Source: Streptomyces luteogriseus (GTDB lineage Bacteria > Actinomycetota > Actinomycetes > Streptomycetales > Streptomycetaceae). From it: DNA of 64,000 bases. The notes beneath the pieces are model-generated. The model was given only the letters and a program-made list of their open reading frames with translations. It searched no databases and was not told the origin of the DNA. Below, piece by piece: positions 32,030 through 41,204 of the stretch (position 1 is the stretch's first letter; each line of letters starts with the position of its first letter). The translations under genes were made by a program, and so were the position numbers. The stretch is from NCBI RefSeq assembly GCF_014205055.1, contig NZ_JACHMS010000001.1:6386001-6450000 (forward strand), written 5' to 3'.

Positions 32030-34011
32030 CGGAAGTGTCCGACAGGGAACCGCCACGCCGCCGTGTGCCCGGCCCAGCCCGGCCCGCCCGCCCCGACGCC
32101 CGGCGCCGTCCCGGCTCCGGTGCCCGTCCCGGCCCTGGTGCCCGTCCGGCCCGCCGGCCGGGGCAGGCCCGCCCGGCGGCGCCCAAGCCGCTGCGGCTCG
32201 GCAGCCCCCGCCCCCGTCTGCGCCTGGTCGGACTCGCGCTGACCCTGGTCCTGGTCGCCTTCGTCGTGCGGCTCTTCCAGGTGCAGGCCGTCGACGCGAG
32301 CACCTACGCCGCCAAGGCCGAGCAGAACCGGTACGTCGGGCAGGTGCTGGCCGCGGACCGGGGCGAGATCACCGACCGGTCCGGTGTGGCCCTCGCGACC
32401 AGCGAGGACGCCTACGACATCACCGCCGACCCCACGATGTTCGCCCCCGACATGCTGAAGATCGGGGACGGGCCCGAGCAGGCGGCCGCCCTCCTCGCGC
32501 CGATCCTCGGCCAGGAGCAGGAGGACCTGGTCGAGAAGCTGCGGCCGGAGAACAAGGCCCTGCGCTACGTGAAGCTGGCATCCCGCCAGACCCCGCAGGT
32601 CTGGAAGCAGATCAAGGACCTCAAGTCGGCGCTCGCCGAGAAGGCGGAGACGGACAAGTCCTCGCCCAACGTCCTCTCGGGTGTCTTCTCCGTGGCCACC
32701 AGCAAGCGCGTGTACCCGGGCGGCGACCTGGCCGCCGGGATACTGGGCTGGGTCAACGCCGAGGGCAAGCCCGGCGGCGGCATCGAACTGCAGCTGAACA
32801 AGCAGCTCGCCGGCAAGGACGGCAAGATCCGCTACGCCCAGTCCGGAGGCCGTCTCGTGCCCACCGCGGGCTCCACCGAGACCCCCGCCGTCCCCGGCAG
32901 CGACGTCGAGCTCACCATCGACCGCGACATCCAGTGGGCCGCCCAGAACGCCATCAGCGACCAGGTGAAGGAGTCGGCCGCCGACCGCGGCTACGTCATC
33001 GTCCAGGACACCCGCACCGGGCAGATCCTGGCCATGGCCAACTCGCCCGGCTTCGACCCGAACGACCTGTCCGACGCCGACCCGGCCGCCCTCGGCAACG
33101 CCGCCCTCCAGGACGCCTTCGAGCCCGGCTCCACCGCCAAGGTCATGTCGATGGCGGCCGTCCTCCAGGAGAACGCCGCCACCCCCGGGACGCACGTGGT
33201 CGTGCCCAACCGGCTGCACCGCGGGGACCGGCTCTTCAAGGACGACATCGACCACCCGACCTGGTACCTGACGCTCAACGGCGTCCTGGCCAAGTCCAGC
33301 AACATCGGCACCATCCTCGCCACCGGACAGCTCGGAAAGACCCAGGCCCAGGCCAACAAGGTTCTCTACGACTACCTGCGCGAGTTCGGCCTCGGCGGCT
33401 ACACCGGGCTCGGCTTCCCCGGCGAGACCAAGGGCATCCTCGCCCCGCCCGACAAGTGGTCGACCTCGCAGCAGTACACGATCCCTTTCGGCCAGGGCGT
33501 CTCCATCAACGCCATGCAGGCTGCCTCGGTGTACTCGACCATCGCCAACGGCGGCGTCCGTATCGAGCCCACCCTCGTGCGCGGAACCAAGGGCCCCGAC
33601 GGACGCTTCACCCCCGCCCCGAAGCCCGCGAAGAACCGGGTCGTCGACTCCAAGACGGCGAAGACCCTCGCCCACATGCTGGAGTCCGTCGTGGACGACG
33701 AGGAGGGCACCGGCACCAAGGCGCGCATCCCCGGCTACCGCGTCGCGGGCAAGACGGGTACCGCCAACCGCGTGGATCCGGCCACCGGGAAGTACCACGG
33801 CTACACCTCGTCGTTCGCCGGGTTCGCACCCGCCGACAAGCCCCGCGTCACCGTCTACTGCGCCATCCAGAACGCCACCCAGGGCAGCTACTTCGGCGGT
33901 CAGATCTGCGGACCCGTCTACAAGAAGGTCATGGAGTTCGCACTGAAGTCCCTCCAGGTCCCGCCGACCGGCGCCAAGGCCGCGAAGCTGCCCGTCTCCT
34001 TCAAGCAGTGA
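32026..34011 (+). CDS. ftsI: Penicillin-binding protein 3, septal transpeptidase FtsI
   Basis: A 661-residue class B PBP that cross-links septal peptidoglycan with FtsW. A Pro/Arg-rich cytosolic tail of about 65 residues precedes one helix (LRLVGLALTLVLVAFVVRLF). The PBP dimerisation domain starts at QNRYVGQVLAADRGEITDRSG. The transpeptidase motifs are STAK (Ser about 369), SSN (about 423) and KTGT (about 575). GTG at 32026 overlaps the ftsL stop (GTGA); GTG at 32035 is an alternative start. Confidence 0.95.
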   Translation: MTEVSDREPPRRRVPGPARPARPDARRRPGSGARPGPGARPARRPGQARPAAPKPLRLGSPRPRLRLVGLALTLVLVAFVVRLFQVQAVDASTYAAKAEQNRYVGQVLAADRGEITDRSGVALATSEDAYDITADPTMFAPDMLKIGDGPEQAAALLAPILGQEQEDLVEKLRPENKALRYVKLASRQTPQVWKQIKDLKSALAEKAETDKSSPNVLSGVFSVATSKRVYPGGDLAAGILGWVNAEGKPGGGIELQLNKQLAGKDGKIRYAQSGGRLVPTAGSTETPAVPGSDVELTIDRDIQWAAQNAISDQVKESAADRGYVIVQDTRTGQILAMANSPGFDPNDLSDADPAALGNAALQDAFEPGSTAKVMSMAAVLQENAATPGTHVVVPNRLHRGDRLFKDDIDHPTWYLTLNGVLAKSSNIGTILATGQLGKTQAQANKVLYDYLREFGLGGYTGLGFPGETKGILAPPDKWSTSQQYTIPFGQGVSINAMQAASVYSTIANGGVRIEPTLVRGTKGPDGRFTPAPKPAKNRVVDSKTAKTLAHMLESVVDDEEGTGTKARIPGYRVAGKTGTANRVDPATGKYHGYTSSFAGFAPADKPRVTVYCAIQNATQGSYFGGQICGPVYKKVMEFALKSLQVPPTGAKAAKLPVSFKQ

Positions 34012-34083
34012 TCAGCCCAGCAGTGATCAGCGCCGACCGCCCTGATCAGCACTCAGCCCCACCGAGCCACCAGGACCGCCTCC

Positions 34084-35739
34084 GTGACAACGATCACCCC
34101 CGAGCCCGGCAACCAGAGCAGCCCCGGCCCCTCACTTCGCCCGGAGGCGGGTACGCCCGGTACGCTCACCGCCGTGCCACACGCTGATCAGTCCCAAACC
34201 ACCCAGAAGGGCCATCCCGTGACATACCCCGGGCCGCCCCGGCCGGTGCAGGTCTCCGCCACACCCCTCGCGGAACTCGCCGATCAGCTGGGTGCTTCCA
34301 CGCCGGAGAGCGCCGCCGAAGTCACGGGCATCACCCACGACTCGCGCGCCGTGCGCCCCGGCGACCTGTACGCCGCCCTGCCGGGGGCCCGGCTGCACGG
34401 TGCCGACTTCGTCACCCAGGCGGCGGGCCTCGGCGCCGCCGCGGTGCTGACCGACCCGACCGGCGCCGAGCGCGCCGCCGCCTCCGGACTGCCCGTCCTG
34501 GTCGTCGACGACCCGCGCGGGCGGATGGGCGAGCTGGCCGCCACGATCTACGGCCACCCCGGCCGGGACCTGCTCCAGATCGGCATCACCGGCACCTCCG
34601 GCAAGACCACCACGGCCTACCTCGTCGAGGGCGGCCTGAAGACGGTCAGGTCCACCGGCCTGATCGGCACGGTCGAGATGCGCATCGGCGACGAGCGCAT
34701 CAAGTCCGAGCGCACCACCCCCGAAGCCACCGACCTCCAGGCCCTGTTCGCCGTCATGCGCGAGCGCGGGGTCGACGCGGTCGCCATGGAGGTCTCCAGT
34801 CACGCCCTGGTCCTCGGCCGGGTCGACGGCTGCGTCTTCGACATCGGCGTCTTCACCAACCTCAGCCCGGAGCACATGGAGTTCCACTCCGGCATGGAGG
34901 ACTACTTCCAGGCGAAGGCGCAGCTGTTCACCCCGAAACGGGGCAAACTCGGCGTGGTCAACGTCGACGACGAGTACGGCCGCAGGCTGGCCAAGGAGGC
35001 CACCGTCCCGGTCGTCACCTACTCCGCCGAGGGCCACCCCGACGCCGACTGGCGCGCCGACGACGTCGAGGTCGGCCGGCTGGACTCGACGTTCACCGTC
35101 CTCGGCCCCAAGGGCGAGCGGATCAGCGCCAAGTCGCCGCTGCCCGGGCCCTTCAACGTGGCCAACACCCTCGCCGCGATCGTCGCCCTCGCCGTCGCCG
35201 GCCTCGACCCGCAGGCCGCCGCCGACGGCGTCGCCGCCGTCCCCGGTGTCCCGGGACGCCTGGAGCGCGTGGACGCCGGGCAGCCCTACCTCGCGGTCGT
35301 CGACTACGCCCACAAGACCGACGCCGTCGAGTCCGTGCTGCGCGCCCTGCGCAAGGTCACCGAGGGCAGGGTGCACATCGTCCTCGGCTGCGGCGGCGAC
35401 CGGGACAAGACCAAGCGCGAGCCCATGGGCGCCGCGGCGGCCCGGCTCGCCGACACCGCCACCCTGACCTCCGACAACCCCCGTGGCGAGGACCCCCTCG
35501 CGATCCTCGCCACGATGCTCCAGGGCGCGGCGTCCGTGCCCGCGCACGAGCGCGGAGAGGTGCAGGTCTTCGAGGACCGGGCCGCCGCGATCGCCGCCGC
35601 CGTCGCCCGCGCCGAGCCCGGCGACACCGTGCTGGTCGCCGGCAAGGGCCACGAGCAGGGCCAGGACATCGCCGGGGTGGTCCGCCCCTTCGACGACCGC
35701 CAGGTGCTCCGCGAAGCCATCCAGAAGACCCAGGGATGA
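34084..35739 (+). CDS. murE: UDP-MurNAc-L-Ala-D-Glu:diaminopimelate ligase MurE
   Basis: A 551-residue Mur ligase that adds diaminopimelate to the cytosolic peptidoglycan precursor. The ATP-binding motif GITGTSGKTTT is at about 168-178. The DNPRGED segment at about 464 contains the DNPR signature of DAP-adding enzymes, in agreement with the LL-DAP wall of streptomycetes. GTG at 34084 gives a 45-residue N-terminal extension; an internal GTG (VTYPGPPRP, about 34219) could be used instead. The 3' end is part of a tandem duplication that runs into the murF leader. Confidence 0.94.
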   Translation: MTTITPEPGNQSSPGPSLRPEAGTPGTLTAVPHADQSQTTQKGHPVTYPGPPRPVQVSATPLAELADQLGASTPESAAEVTGITHDSRAVRPGDLYAALPGARLHGADFVTQAAGLGAAAVLTDPTGAERAAASGLPVLVVDDPRGRMGELAATIYGHPGRDLLQIGITGTSGKTTTAYLVEGGLKTVRSTGLIGTVEMRIGDERIKSERTTPEATDLQALFAVMRERGVDAVAMEVSSHALVLGRVDGCVFDIGVFTNLSPEHMEFHSGMEDYFQAKAQLFTPKRGKLGVVNVDDEYGRRLAKEATVPVVTYSAEGHPDADWRADDVEVGRLDSTFTVLGPKGERISAKSPLPGPFNVANTLAAIVALAVAGLDPQAAADGVAAVPGVPGRLERVDAGQPYLAVVDYAHKTDAVESVLRALRKVTEGRVHIVLGCGGDRDKTKREPMGAAAARLADTATLTSDNPRGEDPLAILATMLQGAASVPAHERGEVQVFEDRAAAIAAAVARAEPGDTVLVAGKGHEQGQDIAGVVRPFDDRQVLREAIQKTQG

Positions 35740-35764
35740 AAATCCAGAAGACCCAGGGGATGAA
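35719..35764 (+). repeat. Tandem duplication at the murE/murF junction
   Basis: The last codons of murE and its stop (35719-35740, ATCCAGAAGACCCAGGGATG followed by AA) are repeated at once at 35742-35764 with a single extra G. The second copy lies between the murE stop and the murF start and carries the CAGGGG segment that serves as ribosome binding site. Confidence 0.9.
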
Positions 35765-35767
35765 CTT

Positions 35768-37183
35768 GTGATCGCCCTCTCCCTCGCCGAGATCGCAGAA
35801 GTCGTCGGCGGGCAGACGCACGACATACCGGATCCGTCCGTCCAGGTCACCGGCCCGGTCGTCCGGGACTCCCGCGAGGCGGGGCCGGGCAGCCTGTTCG
35901 TGGCCTTCGCCGGGGAGCGCGTGGACGGCCACGACTTCGCGGCGGCGGTCGTCGAGGCGGGAGCGGTGGCCGTGCTCGGCACCCGCCCCGTCGGCGTACC
36001 GGCGATCGTCGTGGACGACGTCCAGACCGCCCTCGGCGCCCTCGCCCGGCACGTCGTACGCCGCCTCGGCGCCACCCTCGTCGCCCTCACCGGCTCGGCG
36101 GGCAAGACCAGCACCAAGGACCTCATCGCGCAGGTGCTCCGGCGCAAGGCGCCGACGGTGTTCACGCCCGGCTCGCTCAACAACGAGATCGGGCTGCCGC
36201 TGACCGCGCTCAGCGCGACCGAGGAGACCAGGTTCCTCGTCCTGGAGATGGGCGCCCGCGGGATCGGGCACATCAGCTACCTGGCCGGTCTGACGCCCCC
36301 GAAGGTCGGCCTCGTCCTCAACGTCGGCAGCGCGCACATCGGCGAGTTCGGCGGCCGCGAGCAGATCGCACAGGCCAAGGGCGAACTGGTGGAGGCACTG
36401 CCGTCCGAGGCCGACGGCGGCACCGCGATCCTCAACGCGGACGACCCCTACGTACGGGCCATGGCCTCCCGTACGAAGGCGAAGGTGATCTTTTTCGGAG
36501 AGTCCGGCGAAGCGGACGTTCGAGCCGAGAACGTGCGACTCACGGACACCGGACGGCCCTCGTTCAGGCTTCACACACCCTCCGGTGCAAGCGATGTGAC
36601 CATGCGCCTGTACGGTGAGCACCACGTGTCGAACGCGCTCGCCGCGGCCGCCGTCGCCCACGAGTTGGGCATGTCCGCTGACGAGATCGCCGTGGCGCTC
36701 TCCGAGGCGGGCTCCCTCTCCCGCTGGCGGATGGAGGTCACCGAGCGCCCGGACGGCGTGACGGTCGTCAACGACGCCTACAACGCGAATCCCGAGTCCA
36801 TGAAGGCCGCGCTGCGCGCGCTGGCGGCCATGGGCAAGGGGCGCCGTACGTGGGCGGTGCTCGGCAAGATGGCCGAGCTCGGGGACGAGGCTCTCGCCGA
36901 GCACGACGCGGTCGGGCGGCTCGCCGTCCGGCTCAACGTCAGCAAGCTCGTCGCGGTCGGTGGCAGGGAAGCCGCCTGGCTGCAACTGGGCGCATATAAC
37001 GAGGGTTCGTGGGGTGAGGAGTCGGTGCACGTGTCCGACGCACAGGCGGCGGTCGACCTGTTGCGCAGCGAGTTGCGCCCGGGGGACGTCGTACTCGTGA
37101 AGGCGTCCCGTTCGGTCGGGCTCGAGAGCGTGGCGCAGGCGCTCATCGAGACCGGTGCCGAGGGTGAGGTTTCCGCCCGATGA
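35768..37183 (+). CDS. murF: UDP-MurNAc-tripeptide:D-Ala-D-Ala ligase MurF
   Basis: A 471-residue Mur ligase that adds D-Ala-D-Ala, completing the cytosolic pentapeptide. The ATP-binding loop is ALTGSAGKTSTKDL at about 106-119; further family blocks are PGSLNNEIGLPLTAL, LVLEMGARGIGHI, NVGSAHIGEFGG and VVNDAYNANPESM. GTG at 35768 matches the usual MurF start (IALSLAEIAEVVGG). The stop overlaps the mraY ATG (ATGA). Confidence 0.95.
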   Translation: MIALSLAEIAEVVGGQTHDIPDPSVQVTGPVVRDSREAGPGSLFVAFAGERVDGHDFAAAVVEAGAVAVLGTRPVGVPAIVVDDVQTALGALARHVVRRLGATLVALTGSAGKTSTKDLIAQVLRRKAPTVFTPGSLNNEIGLPLTALSATEETRFLVLEMGARGIGHISYLAGLTPPKVGLVLNVGSAHIGEFGGREQIAQAKGELVEALPSEADGGTAILNADDPYVRAMASRTKAKVIFFGESGEADVRAENVRLTDTGRPSFRLHTPSGASDVTMRLYGEHHVSNALAAAAVAHELGMSADEIAVALSEAGSLSRWRMEVTERPDGVTVVNDAYNANPESMKAALRALAAMGKGRRTWAVLGKMAELGDEALAEHDAVGRLAVRLNVSKLVAVGGREAAWLQLGAYNEGSWGEESVHVSDAQAAVDLLRSELRPGDVVLVKASRSVGLESVAQALIETGAEGEVSAR

Positions 37184-38274
37184 TGAAGCAGATCCTGTTC
37201 GCAGGAGTCATTGGTCTCTTTCTCACGCTGGTCGGCACCCCGCTGCTGATCAAGCTGCTCGCGCGCAAGGGCTATGGCCAGTACATCCGCGACGACGGCC
37301 CGCGCGAGCACGCCAGCAAGCGCGGTACGCCCACCATGGGCGGCATCGCCTTCATCCTCGCGACGGTCGCCGCGTACTTCCTGGCCAAGGTGATCACGGG
37401 CTATCTGGACCCGGACGTCGACGCGGCACCGACCTTCTCGGGCCTGCTGGTGCTCGGCCTGATGGTCGGCATGGGTCTGGTCGGCTTCCTCGACGACTAC
37501 ATCAAGATCGTCAAGCGGCGTTCGCTCGGCCTGCGCGCCAAGGCGAAGATGGCCGGCCAGCTGATCGTCGGCATCGGCTTCGCGGTGCTGTCCCTGCAGT
37601 TCGCGGACAACCGCGGCAACACCCCGGCCTCCACGAAGCTGTCGTTCATCACGGACTTCGGCTGGACGATCGGCCCCGTGCTGTTCGTGGTCTGGGCGCT
37701 GTTCATGATTCTGGCGATGTCGAACGGCGTGAACCTGACCGACGGTCTGGACGGTCTCGCCACCGGTGCCTCGGTGCTCGTCTTCGGCGCCTACACCTTC
37801 ATCGGCGTCTGGCAGTTCCAGGAGTCCTGCGCCAACGCGCAGACGCTGACCAACCCGGGCGCCTGCTTCGAGGTGCGAGACCCCCTCGACCTCGCGGTGG
37901 TGGCCTCCGCGCTGATGGGCGCCTGCCTCGGCTTCCTGTGGTGGAACACCTCGCCGGCCAAGATCTTCATGGGGGACACCGGTTCGCTCGCGCTCGGCGG
38001 TGTGCTCGCCGGCCTCGCGATCTGCTCCCGCACCGAGCTGCTGATCGCCCTCCTCGGCGGCCTGTTCGTCCTGATCACCATGTCGGTGGTCATCCAGGTC
38101 GGCTCCTTCAAGCTCACGGGCAAGCGCGTCTTCCGGATGGCGCCACTCCAGCACCACTTCGAACTCAAGGGCTGGTCCGAAGTGCTCGTCGTGGTCCGTT
38201 TCTGGATCATCCAGGGCATTTGTGTGATCGTCGGACTTGGCCTCTTCTATGCAGGATGGGCAGCGGACAAGTGA
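37180..38274 (+). CDS. mraY: Phospho-N-acetylmuramoyl-pentapeptide transferase MraY
   Basis: A 364-residue enzyme with about ten transmembrane helices that transfers phospho-MurNAc-pentapeptide to undecaprenyl phosphate, forming lipid I. Catalytic loops are visible: DDGPREHASKRGTPTMGG, GFLDDYIK, NLTDGLDGLATG, FMGDTGSLALGG and RMAPLQHHFELKGWSE. It begins with two ATG codons (37180 and 37183). The first overlaps the murF stop, and the TGA overlaps the murD start, so the run murF-mraY-murD is translationally coupled. Confidence 0.97.
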   Translation: MMKQILFAGVIGLFLTLVGTPLLIKLLARKGYGQYIRDDGPREHASKRGTPTMGGIAFILATVAAYFLAKVITGYLDPDVDAAPTFSGLLVLGLMVGMGLVGFLDDYIKIVKRRSLGLRAKAKMAGQLIVGIGFAVLSLQFADNRGNTPASTKLSFITDFGWTIGPVLFVVWALFMILAMSNGVNLTDGLDGLATGASVLVFGAYTFIGVWQFQESCANAQTLTNPGACFEVRDPLDLAVVASALMGACLGFLWWNTSPAKIFMGDTGSLALGGVLAGLAICSRTELLIALLGGLFVLITMSVVIQVGSFKLTGKRVFRMAPLQHHFELKGWSEVLVVVRFWIIQGICVIVGLGLFYAGWAADK

Positions 38275-39698
38275 CCTCCTCGGAGCCCTTCGACTTCCAG
38301 GGCAAGCACGTCACCGTCGCCGGGCTCGGCGTCTCCGGCGTCCCGGCGGCCAAGGTGCTGCACGGACTCGGCGCGAGCGTCACGGTCGTCAACGACGGCG
38401 CCGACGAGCGCGCGCGGGCGCAGGCGGCCGACCTGGAGGCGCTCGGCATGACCGTGCGCCTCGGTGACGGCGACACCCTGCCGGAGGGCACCGAGCTGAT
38501 CGTCACCGCGCCCGGCTGGAAGCCGGACAAGCCGCTGTTCGCGGCGGCGGAGCAGGCGGGCGTCCCGGTCTGGGGCGACGTCGAACTGGCCTGGCGCCTG
38601 CGCGGCCCCGGCGCCGCCGACTGGCTCGCCGTCACGGGCACCAACGGCAAGACGACGACCGTCCAGATGCTCGCCTCGATCCTGAAGGCGGCGGGCCTGC
38701 GCACGGCCGCCGTCGGCAACATCGGCGTCTCCCTGCTGGACGCGGTCCTCGGCGAGGAGCAGTACGACGTCCTGGCCGTGGAGCTCTCCAGCTACCAGCT
38801 GCACTGGGCGCCCTCCCTGCGCGCCCACTCGGCCGCGGTGCTGAACCTCGCCCCCGACCACCTCGACTGGCACGGCTCCATGGAGGCGTACGCCGCCGAC
38901 AAGGGCCGCATCTACGAGGGCAATCGCGTCGCCTGCGTCTACAACGTCGCCGACAAGGCGACCGAGGACCTGGTCCGCGAGGCCGACGTCGAGGAGGGCT
39001 GCCGCGCCGTCGGCTTCACCCTCGGCACCCCGGGCCCGTCCCAACTCGGCGTCGTGGAGGGCCTCCTGGTCGACCGCGCCTTCGTCGAGGACCGGCACAA
39101 GAACGCCCAGGAACTCGCCGAGGCCGGCGACGTCAACCCGCCGGCCCCGCACAACATCGCCAACGCCCTCGCCGCGGCGGCCCTCGCCCGCGCCTACGGC
39201 GTGCCCGCCAGGGCCGTACGGGACGGCCTGCGGGCGTTCACCCCGGACGCCCACCGCATCGCGCACGTGGCGGACGTGGACGGCGTCGCGTACGTCGACG
39301 ACTCCAAGGCCACCAACACGCATGCGGCGGAAGCCTCTTTGGCGGCGTACGAGCCGATCGTGTGGATCGCGGGCGGACTCGCGAAGGGCGCGACCTTCGA
39401 CGAACTGGTCGCCAAGTCGGCGAAGCGGCTGCGGGGCGCCGTGCTGATCGGCGCGGACCGCGCGCTCATCCGGGAAGCCCTCGCGCGACACGCCCCGCAG
39501 GTACCCGTCGTCGACCTCGACCGGACCGACACTGGGGCGATGCGCGCGGCGGTCCAGGAGGCGCGTCGGCTCGCACAGCCCGGCGACACGGTGCTGCTGG
39601 CCCCGGCCTGCGCCTCCATGGACATGTTCGCCAACTACAACAAGCGCGGGGACGCTTTCGCGGACGCCGTTCGTGAGCTCGGCTCCGTCGACGGCTGA
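38271..39698 (+). CDS. murD: UDP-MurNAc-L-alanine:D-glutamate ligase MurD
   Basis: A 475-residue Mur ligase that adds D-glutamate. The N-terminal Rossmann-like domain has VAGLGVSGVPAAKVL; the ATP loop is VTGTNGKTTTVQM at about 120-132; VELSSYQL, LNLAPDHLDWHG, PHNIANALAAAALA and VDDSKATNTHA are all family signatures. The proposed start is GTG at 38271 (GTGA overlap with mraY); ATG at 38256 would lengthen it by five residues. Confidence 0.95.
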   Translation: MTSSEPFDFQGKHVTVAGLGVSGVPAAKVLHGLGASVTVVNDGADERARAQAADLEALGMTVRLGDGDTLPEGTELIVTAPGWKPDKPLFAAAEQAGVPVWGDVELAWRLRGPGAADWLAVTGTNGKTTTVQMLASILKAAGLRTAAVGNIGVSLLDAVLGEEQYDVLAVELSSYQLHWAPSLRAHSAAVLNLAPDHLDWHGSMEAYAADKGRIYEGNRVACVYNVADKATEDLVREADVEEGCRAVGFTLGTPGPSQLGVVEGLLVDRAFVEDRHKNAQELAEAGDVNPPAPHNIANALAAAALARAYGVPARAVRDGLRAFTPDAHRIAHVADVDGVAYVDDSKATNTHAAEASLAAYEPIVWIAGGLAKGATFDELVAKSAKRLRGAVLIGADRALIREALARHAPQVPVVDLDRTDTGAMRAAVQEARRLAQPGDTVLLAPACASMDMFANYNKRGDAFADAVRELGSVDG

Positions 39699-39749
39699 CC
39701 CGGGTCCGCCTCGCCCGGCGGCGGTGCCGGGCGTACCTGGGAGGGACGC

Positions 39750-39827
39750 GTGACACGGATGTGGCTGGTGCCCGAGCGGCCTGGGGGCGTTCACCGCGCA
39801 ACGCTCCCCTCCGGCATGGCAGGGTGA
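39750..39827 (+). CDS. Candidate 25-residue ORF upstream of ftsW
   Basis: GTG at 39750 opens a 25-codon frame (VTRMWLVPERPGGVHRATLP followed by SGMAG) closed by TGA at 39825. GGGAGGG at 39739-39745 is a good ribosome site 4 bases ahead of the start. The stop is 6 bases before the ftsW ATG, so ribosomes finishing it could restart on ftsW. It may be a leader peptide for translational coupling, or a chance frame. No homology can be judged by eye. Confidence 0.35.
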   Translation: MTRMWLVPERPGGVHRATLPSGMAG

Positions 39828-39833
39828 GCGGCG

Positions 39834-41198
39834 ATGCCCACCAGCCGCACCGGACGGCCTCCGACCCCACCCACCCCCAAGCGCCCCGTCGCGCCACGGC
39901 TCGCGCGTGAGAACGGCGTCCTGGGCCTCTACACCCGCGCGCGCAGAGGCTGGGACCGGCCACTGACCGCCTACTACCTGATCCTCGGCGGCAGTCTGCT
40001 GATCACCGTGCTGGGCCTGGTGATGGTCTACTCGGCCTCCCAGATCACCGCGCTGCAGATGTCGCTGCCCGGTTCGTACTTCTTCCGCAAGCAGTTGCTC
40101 GCGGCGGGGATCGGCACCGGTCTGCTGCTCGCGGCCTCCCGGATGCCGGTGAAACTGCACCGGGCGCTCGCCTATCCCATCCTCGCGGGCGCCGTCTTCC
40201 TCATGATCCTCGTGCAGGTCCCGGGGATAGGGGTGTCGGTCAACGGCAACCAGAACTGGATCTCGCTCGGCGGCTCCTTCCAGATCCAGCCCAGCGAGTT
40301 CGGCAAGCTCGCCCTCGTGCTGTGGGGCGCCGACCTGCTCGCCCGCAAGCAGGACAGGAAGCTGCTGAACCAGTGGAAGCACATGCTCGTGCCGCTGGTC
40401 CCGGCCGCCTTCATGCTGCTCGGCCTGATCATGATCGGCGGCGACATGGGCACCGCGATCATCCTCACGGCCATCCTGTTCGGCCTGCTCTGGCTGGCCG
40501 GCGCCCCCACGCGGCTGTTCGCCGGGGTGCTGTCGATCGCCGCCGTCCTCGGCCTGATCCTCATCAAGACCAGCCCCAACCGCATGGCCCGGCTGCAGTG
40601 CCTGGGCGCCACCGAACCCCAGTCGGGCCCCGTCGACTGCTGGCAGGCCGTGCACGGGATCTACGCCCTCGCGTCGGGCGGAATCTTCGGCTCCGGGCTG
40701 GGTGCGAGTGTGGAGAAATGGGGCCAACTCCCCGAAGCCCACACCGACTTCATCTTCGCCGTCACCGGTGAGGAACTGGGTCTGGCGGGGACGCTGTCGG
40801 TACTCGCCCTCTTCGCGGCTCTAGGCTATGCGGGTATCCGCGTGGCCGGACGCACGGAGGACCCCTTCGTGAGGTATGCCGCGGGAGGCGTGACCACCTG
40901 GATCACGGCCCAGGCCGTGATCAACATCGGTGCGGTGCTCGGTCTGCTGCCGATCGCCGGTGTCCCCCTCCCGCTGTTCTCCTACGGAGGGTCCGCCCTG
41001 TTGCCGACCATGTTCGCCATCGGGTTGCTGATCGCCTTCGCGCGTGAGGACCCCGCTGCGCGGATGGCGCTTGCGATGCGGCAACCCCGCTTTGGTAGAA
41101 AGCGGGGGGCGGGGGGCACCGGTTCCGGTCGGAGTCCCCGGAGATGGAACACGATGCGACGGCGTGCCTCGGCGGCGCGCTCGTCCGGAGAGCGGTGA
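39834..41198 (+). CDS. ftsW: Peptidoglycan glycosyltransferase FtsW (SEDS family)
   Basis: A 454-residue polytopic protein with about ten helices that polymerises lipid II at the septum together with FtsI. After a basic tail of 40 residues the first helix starts at YYLILGGSLLITVLGLVMVYSAS. SEDS blocks visible are GNQNWISLGGSFQIQPSEFGKLALVLW, GGDMGTAII, GLGASVEKWGQLPEAHTDFIFAVTGEELG (catalytic Asp region) and LPLFSYGGSALL. ATG at 39834. A candidate short ORF ends 6 bases upstream. Confidence 0.96.
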   Translation: MPTSRTGRPPTPPTPKRPVAPRLARENGVLGLYTRARRGWDRPLTAYYLILGGSLLITVLGLVMVYSASQITALQMSLPGSYFFRKQLLAAGIGTGLLLAASRMPVKLHRALAYPILAGAVFLMILVQVPGIGVSVNGNQNWISLGGSFQIQPSEFGKLALVLWGADLLARKQDRKLLNQWKHMLVPLVPAAFMLLGLIMIGGDMGTAIILTAILFGLLWLAGAPTRLFAGVLSIAAVLGLILIKTSPNRMARLQCLGATEPQSGPVDCWQAVHGIYALASGGIFGSGLGASVEKWGQLPEAHTDFIFAVTGEELGLAGTLSVLALFAALGYAGIRVAGRTEDPFVRYAAGGVTTWITAQAVINIGAVLGLLPIAGVPLPLFSYGGSALLPTMFAIGLLIAFAREDPAARMALAMRQPRFGRKRGAGGTGSGRSPRRWNTMRRRASAARSSGER

Positions 41199-41204
41199 AT
41201 TTCG

